NCBI RefSeq assembly: GCF_000143415.4
Contig: NW_003314343.1
Span: 698,883-762,882 of the forward strand
Length of the DNA stretch: 64,000 bases
Direction of reading: 5' to 3'
From: Selaginella moellendorffii
Lineage: Eukaryota > Streptophyta > Lycopodiopsida > Selaginellales > Selaginellaceae
Part shown: positions 56,112-64,000 of the stretch, one piece after another
How positions within the stretch are numbered: the first letter of the stretch is position 1
How the letters are laid out: each line of letters opens with the position of its first letter
Notes under the pieces: model-generated
What the model was told of the DNA's origin: nothing
The model's database searches: none
What the model saw: only the letters and a program-made list of their open reading frames with translations
Translations under genes and position numbers: made by a program

Positions 56112-56119
56112 CTCCAATG
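56112..56119. repeat. Right target site duplication (CTCCAATG)
   Basis: Identical to 53191-53198. It supplies the ATG (56117-56119) of the downstream small gene. Confidence 0.92.
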
Positions 56120-56461
56120 GCTTTCTCGTACACTTCCAGTATCGTGAGAAGCACTCTTCTCGGCAGTGCCAGAAACGGGCGGAGCATGTCGACTGCGGAG
56201 GATCACCCCTGGCCAAGCGTGGCAAAGTTTCTCGAGAGTTTTGCTTGCAGCACACAGCGGCATTTGACGCCATCATCTCGGGGTGTTCGTCCACCACGAC
56301 TCAGCCAACTAGGGAGCTACTCGGTGCTCAATGGATCCATCACGGGTGGTGGCGTTGACGTGCTAGACTTCTTGAGCTCTCTTCCCAGCAAGAAGATCAT
56401 GGAGCTGAGAAGCAGCGTGGTTTCCAGGTTGATATATCGAATGCCTGGTGGAGAGGAGTGA
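56117..56461 (+). CDS. Unknown small protein with mitochondrial-type presequence
   Basis: The single open frame has 114 residues beginning MAFSYTSSIVRSTLLGSARN, then GRSMSTAEDHPWP. The basic, serine-rich, acid-poor start and the RSMST motif resemble a mitochondrial presequence. The rest (VLDFLSSLPSKKIMELRSSV) has no family I recognise. Its ATG lies inside the right hAT target duplication. The original 5' flank is now 2.9 kb away beside the UGT gene, so it has lost its promoter unless the transposon supplies one. The GC content matches neighbouring real genes rather than the AT-rich spacer beyond. Confidence 0.6.
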   Translation: MAFSYTSSIVRSTLLGSARNGRSMSTAEDHPWPSVAKFLESFACSTQRHLTPSSRGVRPPRLSQLGSYSVLNGSITGGGVDVLDFLSSLPSKKIMELRSSVVSRLIYRMPGGEE

Positions 56462-59450
56462 ATGCTTTCGACGTGAGTTTGAGGGTAGGATTACAGGGCG
56501 AAAAGCTTTCATTTTTTAAAAGTTATTTCTTCACAGATAGTCAACTTTTGTCAAAGATAAAGTGGGAAAAGCAAAATACAGTCATAAACCTCATAGGAGG
56601 TGATTGGGTTATTGACTTTGACCTTAAAAGACATTTCCACACTAAATATTAACAAAATGTACCAAAACTAAACTTTGGTCCCTCTTCACAAAGTAGAAAG
56701 ATGTACTTAAATAATTTGTTGTGAATGCTTGGTTTGCTTAATTTCTATTTAGTATTATTAATTGATAAATAATTATAGACATGTTTATACTTTATAAATC
56801 AATATTTATCATGATAGTAGAATAAACAAGAATATACTAAAAAGTGTTTAGGAAATAATATAAACTATAAATACAAAATTAATCTAAATGAATAATAACT
56901 GTTAGATGGTAAAATGTTTTAAAGTATTTAAGCATATTATAAATATATCCACTACCACCTCAATATCTTTATAAGTTTACTTAAACAAACTATAGTATGT
57001 AATTTGTAATTACAGTTTTGGAAAGTGTACCTAGGGTGGGTGGCCTACCAAAAAAGTGTGCAAACCTGTAAAATATATATATATAAAACACATATGTGCT
57101 TAAATTGTTGTAACAGATGTGTGACTTAAATAATATTTTTAGCATAACTTTTTTCTTATACATAGGCATGTATTGGTGTTTGCCATATATGTTTAGATCA
57201 GTACCATGTGTGTGATTTTTTGCACTATATAAATTTTAACTCTATACCAGTTTTTTTGGCACATCAGCAAAGTTTAGAGTTTAGGTTAGGGCTTTTGAGT
57301 GTGATATTTTTCAGCATATATGCTAAATTTTAAGTGTCTTTGGGATGTATGGGTTAAACTTGCTATTGCTTCATACTTGGGGCACTCTCCTTGGTAAAGG
57401 TAATGAAAAGTGTTTTAAAAGTGAGTGGTTTTGCAAAAAATGAAAAATGTTTTAAATTAAATTTAAGTGTTAAATTAAGGGAAGGTTACAGAATGAGGGA
57501 TTTTGCTTCCTCATTTAGAGTGAACTAGTGTACATTGCATTAGTATCTCAAGATCGTAGGCTAGGAAGGGGTCTATCTCTTAAGAGTGTTGTTGTGGTTC
57601 AAGTGCTTCTTGAAAAGCTTCTCCCATAATGTGAAAAATTGACAATGTAAAGGATTACATATATCAATGGAAAACTAAGAAATATAAGATAGAGAGTGAA
57701 CAAATAAATGATAAAAGCTACACTGACTCGTGTTTGCCTAGAGCATTGACACTAAGTTTCCCTTACCACATCAAAATCATAGTCTTGATTAATGCATTGA
57801 TGCAACTTTTGTTTTATAGTATATTGCAAGTTAAAGCTTTGAGTCACTTATTTACACAGAATCATTAATGTTAGTAGAGTGTCTATATAATATTACACAT
57901 TTGGTAGTGTTATTTTATATGCATAGGGAGTTGTTATTATCACCAACATACTTATGTCAACAAATAAAAGAAGACAAACTCTTTACAAATGTTATTGTAG
58001 GTTGGTCCAAATGACTAGGTGAGGGAGTTCAATGAAATAAAGATGGATATAATGAATGCATGGGAGGATTATAATGTAGTACTTTTGTGTTATAACTAGA
58101 TGAAAATTGCACTTTTTTATATATATAAATGACAATGTGTTTATAGTGGATCAAACACTTTTTCAATGGAGGTGTGGTGCAAGGTAGTTTAATATTTCAA
58201 AACAAATACATGTGTTTATGTATTTGTGAAGGCATTGTATAAATTCAGTATAAAAGACTTCAAGCAAATTATGAGCATATCAATCATCCCTCATGTAAAT
58301 CAATCATGTTTATCTTTATGAACATAGTGCACACTTTCACAAAGAGGCACAAATATTGCTCTACACATGTTCCAACAAGATTATTTTAACCAAATGAGTG
58401 GAGTGCAAGGTGGTGATAAGGTTTCAATTTACGACTTCTAACATGCATTTAATATAGTATAAATCATGCTTCTAACCTCAAAAGATATTATCACACTAAA
58501 CATTAACAAAATGTATCAAAACCCAACTCTAGTCCCTTTTCATGAGGTACATATACAAAGTCTTTATATTGTCAATATATTTGGTGGTTTTCTTTTTCAG
58601 GAGCTAATAGGCCTTCACAACCACACAATGAAAAAGTAATGTAAAAAGCTTTGAGTTTAGCCACAAAGTCATATAACACCTCACACTCATGCTAGAGGTT
58701 GGATGCACATCCAATTGCACCCTTCTTACATGCCATGTATGTTATTATGTTTATCAAAATTGTTATCATATAAACTCCAAACTTATAAAGTGTTTTTATA
58801 GAAACCACTTGAAATAATGTTCACATCTAGATTATAGAAAAATATTCATTCTATCCAAAACTACTTCAATGCTCTTTATGTAAACCACTTACTAAAGAGA
58901 GGCAATTACTCTACTATATATCTTAGCTTGTGTACAAACTACTTTATGTCACGGTAGTGGTCCTCAACCTCTAAACTCAAGGAGCAAGTTGTCAGTTTTG
59001 CATTTTAAAGGGAAGAGGATCTTCAAGGCTATGATTGAGGAACTCAAATTATATATAAGGTTTAGTGATGCATTTCAAAATTCAAAACATACCAACAAGA
59101 ACCTCACTTGCAAGTGTGTTTGTGTCAACAAGATGATATGAGTGTTTGGGTCTAATAAATTAATAAACTGCTATATTGTAACCATGTACCCAAGTGCACA
59201 TCATTCATATTGCAAAACTCTCAACAATGCATCACAACATAATCATTGCAACAACCACTAAGCTTAAGCTAAGAAACAAAAACCTAAGAAAAAAAAGATT
59301 ATGCTATCAATTTGTAGTGTGACAAACAACTGCAATGCCAAAACCACTGTGATCGATACCCTAAGAACCCAAAAAAAATATTATCTCTACACTATAATCA
59401 ATTGTGCTCACTGCTATACTCTAATCAATCACACTTGGCATTGTGCTAGA
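56462..59450. other. AT-rich spacer with a repeat pair
   Basis: No gene is supported. Segments 56625-56690 and 58472-58545 share ATTAACAAAATGTAYCAAAA and CTYTRGTCCCT, about 1.85 kb apart, hinting at an eroded element between them. A short (AT)n tract lies at about 57071-57086. Confidence 0.5.
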
Positions 59451-59454
59451 TTAG

Positions 59455-60690
59455 GGTATTACACTACAAATAGGCCACAAAAAATGAGAGGTGTGATCAA
59501 TTGATTAAAGCATAGTTACATTAGGGTGCATTATAATCAATATACATCTCTATGCCATGAGAAATGAACCACAACTAAATGAGAGGAGAGAGATGATCAT
59601 AATCAGTATATCAAAAATCTACACTCATAAAAATAAGATTTGTGATACACATCACAATCATGTTATCATGCATCACAAATAGGCCACAAGGAATGAAAGG
59701 TGTGATTAATTGATTAAAGCACAGTGCTTACATTTAAAGGTAGAGAAATGAAAGGAGAGAGATGATCATAATCAACACATCACAAATCTACACTCACAAC
59801 CAAGCTACCGTCCGATCAACTCCACGAGATCAGATCTGCACTGTCCAACAACGCTCAATCTCAGCCAATCATCATCTCCACAACAGATCACAGCCCTCAG
59901 ATCTTGGCACACAATCGCCACCGTTCAAACTAAACCCCACCAAGTTTCACGGGACACAAACCTAAGTCCCCAACAGCAGCTCGCCAGCACCCTTTCCAGC
60001 GCGCCACCAGCTCCAGCAACGATGCCCAAGCGCAAGATGAGAGCCACCCCCCCAAGACGCCTCAGGTATGTCCGCCACAGCTGGTATCAGATTTGTGATA
60101 TGTTGATATGCCACAATCATGGTATCTGATTTGTGATATGTTGATATGCCACAACCACAAGAAATGAGCCACAACTGTGAGAAATAAGAGGAGAGATATG
60201 ATCATAATCAATATATCATAAATTTGCATTCACAAGAATAAGATTTATGATACACATTACAATTATGTTGTCTAATTTGTGATGTGCTAATAAAATTTCT
60301 TTAATTAGCATATAGAATAAGATTTGTGATATATATCATAATCATGTTGTCACATGATCATAAATAAGCCATGAGAAATGAGAGGTGCGATTAATTGATT
60401 AAAGAAAAATGCTTACATTAGGGTGTGTTGTGACTAACATACACCTCCAAATCACGAGGAATGAGCCATAATTGTGAAAAATGAAAAGAGAGAAATGATC
60501 ACAATTAGCATATCACAAATTTGTGTTCACAAGAATAAGATTTGTGATGCACATCACAATCATATTGTTTAATTTGTGATGCATCATCACAATAAGCACA
60601 TCACAAATTTGTGCTGATTTGTGATGTATGATCACAATTAGCAAATCACAAATCTGTCTTAGTGTTATCATAAATTAGCAGATCACAAAT
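59455..60690. repeat. Dispersed repeat cluster with TTTGTGAT / ATCACAAAT motifs
   Basis: Diverged units of roughly 200-250 bp recur, with GTGTGATCAATTGATTAAAG, GAGAGAGATGATCATAATCA and AAGATTTGTGATACACATCA. Many short palindromic TTTGTGAT...ATCACAAA pairs occur, especially at 60570-60690. A GC-richer insert without these words sits at about 59800-60080. This looks like a nest of MITE-like elements or an old satellite. Confidence 0.6.
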
Positions 60691-61340
60691 CATGTTGGAT
60701 GTGGCATGATGCTTATGTGGCAGCCTAAAGTGTCATGCCATATACATACATGGCATACCCTATGACAAAAATATTATACACACAATCACAACCAAACAAG
60801 AAATATTTAACATGATGGTGTGTATAATATTTTTACATGCAACTCAAAATAGAAATAGATTTGCATATGTGTAAATATATAATGATACCTAAATAATTCC
60901 TTGGAAACTATAATTATTAAAGGATACTGTTATTTTTAGATGTAAAGCAAAAACTTAAAATTATTACTGAATCATAATCATTTTGTTAAATGGAATATTA
61001 AAATTAAAAAAAAACACATAGTTGTATTTCTAAACTATGTACTACATATTATAAACTAGATTTTAATCTTGCAGTGCAATTTCTTTCACTGTGGTTCCAT
61101 TTGAAGCACGTCTCTTCATCTCTTTTGAGATACCAAACAACAACTACTACTAGAAGCACACAATCTTTATCCACAAAATCCATTGATATTGGAAGAGAAC
61201 ACAGAAACATAATATCCTTATCTCATGGAATGCCCTTCTTGGAGCATACACTGAAGCTGGTCATTTAACTCAGGCTACTCGAGTTTACAGTTTAATGGTT
61301 ACAAAATAAAGTTGATCTCTTCCTTACAAATGCTCTAGTA
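60691..61340. other. AT-rich spacer
   Basis: Nothing recognised. An open frame at 61074-61268 has no motif. The region forms the 3' flank of UGT copy 2. Confidence 0.4.
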
Positions 61341-62798
61341 TTATCGAACCATTAGTGACTTAATTCTCGCAACAAATACATCAAAGTTCTTTTGAGAGCT
61401 TCCACCTTGAGCCACAGCTCTACTTGCCGCAGCTTTGAACTCCTTGACTCGGCTCTTCATACCTTCCGCCCCAGGACTCTCCATAATCTCCCTCACAACT
61501 CGTTCCACCTCATTGCTATCCACTAATCCATTGTCATTACCAATAACTTCCACTCCAATGCGGAGGCCATCAACCAGGTATCGGCAGTTTGGAGCCTGGT
61601 CTCCAAGGAAAGGCCAGCCGATCACCGGCACTCCAGCTAGAGTTATAGCTTCCAGCGTCGAGTTCCAGCCGCAGTGCGTGAGAAATCCTCCCAGCGACGA
61701 GTGAGCGAGTATGAGATGCTGCGGTGCCCAGCTGGGCAGCACGAGGCCTCGCTCCTCGGTGCGTTTTAGAAATCCCTCTGGAAGTAGAACCTCGAGCCCC
61801 TCGATCGACTTGTTCTTCACGGGCACCACCCACAGGAATCGCTGCTGGCTGGCCTCCAGCCCGAGAGCTAGCTCGGAAATTTGCCGTGGAGTCAAGAGTG
61901 CAAAGCTTCCAAACGAGACGTAGAGCACAGACTCCACAGGCTGCTCGTCGAGCCAGCTCTGGCACCTTTCTTCCTCGGAGCTCCTCAACACCGCGGATTC
62001 CTTGGTGGCGAAGTACTTCGATGGGAAGAGCGGGCCGATTGGAAGAAGCTCGTGGTGTTTGATCTCCTCGAAACTCTCCGCGAGTGCCTTGAAAAGCTCG
62101 GGCTCCAGCTCCGTGAAGCTGTTGAAGAGGATTCCATCTGAGGAGATTATGTGCTCGTTGAATCCCATATGGAGGGGATACAAGCAGTGACCATCGTCGG
62201 TCATGGCGTCAGGGACGTCTCTCCGGTACAAGGGAAGCAATCCCTCCACCTTCATGGTCTCGAATCCCGGAAACTTGACTGGAAGAAGTTTCTTCCTGTA
62301 GAGAGATCTCGCGTGGAGCGAGAGAGCCAAGTAGTTGGGCGCGGCCGGGTAGAGGATGAATCTGGGGAGACCAGTCTTCACTAGCAGCTCCTCGCTCCAG
62401 TTGAGAATCATGTCGACGATCACGCAGCAAGGGGACGAAGAACTCACCTTAAGTTCCTCGAGCAGGGCCGCGAGAGCGATCTTCTGCCGCGAGTAGTCAC
62501 TGGGCCACTCATAGCCGCTTCGAACCGCAACACGAAGGCCCTCCATCGTCCAGCCTTGTTGATGTTGCTCCTCTTGGCCGTGATCTTGGAGTGGAAGCTT
62601 GGTTAGAGTGATGGGCAGCCCTTGGAAATCCGTGGAAGCCACCAGCGAGAAAGAGGCCGCGTCTGGGACCACCAGAGTGATGGATAATCCCATGGAAGCT
62701 AGCTTCGTGGCGAGCGTCAAGGCTGGATTAATGTGGCCTATGCCGTTACAGGTGAGGAGAAGGACATGGCGAGTGGCAATTTTCTCCGCATTCTCCAT
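61341..62798 (-). CDS. Family-1 UDP-glycosyltransferase, copy 2
   Basis: A single exon encodes 485 residues, nearly identical to copy 1 at 51557-53029. It has RHVLLLTCNGIGHINPALTL, CVIVDMILNW and the PSPG box WAPQHLILAHSSLGGFLTHC ... GWPFLGDQ, all intact. It lacks five residues before ATKES (copy 1 has TPDALNATKES), and its C-terminus ends SLMVR. Changes around the PSPG end (APNCRYLVDGLRIGVEV) may alter acceptor or sugar preference. The 3' flank is unlike that of copy 1. Its start codon faces that of the proteasome gene across 170 bp, so the two likely share a bidirectional promoter. Confidence 0.92.
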   Translation of the reverse strand: MENAEKIATRHVLLLTCNGIGHINPALTLATKLASMGLSITLVVPDAASFSLVASTDFQGLPITLTKLPLQDHGQEEQHQQGWTMEGLRVAVRSGYEWPSDYSRQKIALAALLEELKVSSSSPCCVIVDMILNWSEELLVKTGLPRFILYPAAPNYLALSLHARSLYRKKLLPVKFPGFETMKVEGLLPLYRRDVPDAMTDDGHCLYPLHMGFNEHIISSDGILFNSFTELEPELFKALAESFEEIKHHELLPIGPLFPSKYFATKESAVLRSSEEERCQSWLDEQPVESVLYVSFGSFALLTPRQISELALGLEASQQRFLWVVPVKNKSIEGLEVLLPEGFLKRTEERGLVLPSWAPQHLILAHSSLGGFLTHCGWNSTLEAITLAGVPVIGWPFLGDQAPNCRYLVDGLRIGVEVIGNDNGLVDSNEVERVVREIMESPGAEGMKSRVKEFKAAASRAVAQGGSSQKNFDVFVARIKSLMVR

Positions 62799-62968
62799 AG
62801 CCGAGACGACAAAGAATGCTAGGGTTTAAAAATGTGTTGGCGGACTTTAGATTGAAATTAAAACCCAGCTCTGGATCACAGGAATTAGGGTTCTTGGCAG
62901 CTCAGAGAGAAATTCCTAGCTAGGGCGCGGCAGCGGGTCAGTCCATCGATCGATCGGCCGCGGCGAGA

Positions 62969-64000
62969 ATGTTCCGCAATCAGTACGATACGGATGTGAC
63001 GACATGGAGCCCGGCGGGGCGGCTCCATCAGGTGGAGTATGCTATGGAGGGCGTGAAGCAGGGAAGCGCGGCAGTGGGGCTCAAGTGTAAGACTCATGTT
63101 GTTCTGGCGTCGGTGAACAAGGCGTCGTCGGAGCTCTCCTCGTACCAGAAGAAGCTGTTCAAGATCGATGAGAATATCGGCGTGGCTATGGCGGGGATTA
63201 TCGCCGACGGACGAGTGCTGTGTAAGTTCATGAGATCCGAGTGTATTTACCACCAGTTCGTGTTTGAGGCGCCTCTCCCCGTGAGCCGCCTCGTTGTTCA
63301 AGTGGCAGACAAAGCCCAGGTGAGATCTTCTTCCTCCCATTCTTCATTGCATTTCCTTCTTGATGGTCCTTATCTTCTTGCGTGCTCGTCACTCCAGTTT
63401 CTAGTTCTAGCTTGTTTGAGCGATCTTTCTCGCTTTTTCTCAGCTTCCTTGATCTTTTCTCTTTTTTGTCTGCTTGGTGATTTCCTTGTTTGAGTTTCTA
63501 ATTCATCTCTCCATTGCATTTTTCCAGGTTTGCACGCAGAGATCTTGGAAACGACCATACGGCGTTGGCCTGCTCGTAGCGGGACTCGACGAAGCTGGTC
63601 CACATCTCTACTACAATTGCCCGTCCGGGAACTACTACGAGTACTACGCCTTCGCAATCGGGTCGCGCTCGCAAGCCGCCAAGACATACTTGGAGAGAAG
63701 GTTTGAGACTTTCAAGGACTGCTCCCGGGACGAGCTCATCCGCCACGCACTCCTGGCCGTCAAGGAGTCCTTGCAGGACGAGGAACTCAAGAGCACCAAC
63801 TGTGGGATTGCCGTCGTGGGAGCCGACGAAGACTTCCACATCCTCGACGGCGAGACTCTCCAATCTTTCATCGACACCTTGGAGGACAACAAAGCCGAAG
63901 CCAAAGAAGCAGCTCCAGAGGATCCCGCGTCTACTTCCGGTGGTGGTGAAGCCGGTCCCAGTGCAGGAGCAGCAGAAGAACCACCGGCCGAGGCGACTCC
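62969..64000 (+). CDS. PAF1: 20S proteasome subunit alpha type-1 (PAF), truncated by the window edge
   Basis: Exon 1 is 62969-63319 and exon 2 starts at 63528, joined in phase; the frame continues past the window end. The N-terminus [20 protein letters not shown] and [12 protein letters not shown] is the alpha-subunit signature helix. [18 protein letters not shown] and [20 protein letters not shown] are typical of alpha-1. The tail is acidic and proline/alanine-rich ([15 protein letters not shown]), as in plant PAF proteins. About 274 residues are visible of roughly 280. Alpha subunits form the outer gated rings of the proteasome and are not catalytic. Confidence 0.94.

Overview
The window looks like nuclear DNA of a land plant. 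It carries a plant RBOH NADPH oxidase, UDP-glycosyltransferases with the plant PSPG box, a SYP61-type syntaxin, alpha-MPP, PAF-type proteasome subunit and fragments of PLS-class PPR genes. Most introns I could place are only about 40-110 bp and genes sit close together. That style, plus the abundance of PPR fragments and a USP9X/FAF-like deubiquitinase, suggests a lycophyte such as Selaginella. The species assignment is inference.

Layout. 1-2.6 kb: weakly supported small ORFs and a glycine-rich repetitive ORF. 2.6-4.2 kb: AT-rich spacer with a decayed Ty1/copia element. 4.3-26.3 kb: a compact gene island with an F-box protein (+), alpha-MPP (-), an SMP/C2 membrane-contact protein (+), a DeSI/PPPDE protein (+), RBOH (+) and a very large USP9X/FAF-like deubiquitinase (+). 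26.5-31 kb: a degenerate aspartic protease, PPR fragments and two UDP-glucuronate-epimerase-like SDR genes. 31-47.3 kb: a transposon graveyard with a PIF/Harbinger fossil, at least five copies or fragments of one LTR family in both orientations with initiator-tRNA primer sites, two minisatellite arrays and a 100-N assembly gap. 47.3-56.5 kb: a PPR pseudogene, a third SDR paralogue, SYP61, a UGT, a structurally complete hAT transposon and the small gene it struck. 56.5-61.3 kb: AT-rich spacer with repeats. 61.3-64 kb: a second near-identical UGT and, divergently, proteasome subunit alpha-1, cut by the window edge.

The housekeeping genes do not form a pathway. They cover mitochondrial import processing, trans-Golgi vesicle fusion, ER contact sites, ROS production and ubiquitin/proteasome turnover. 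The UGT and SDR families are locally expanded, and transposon insertions separate their copies. The clearest single structure is the hAT element at 53199-56111. It has a 16-bp inverted repeat and a perfect 8-bp target duplication that contains the start codon of the neighbouring gene.
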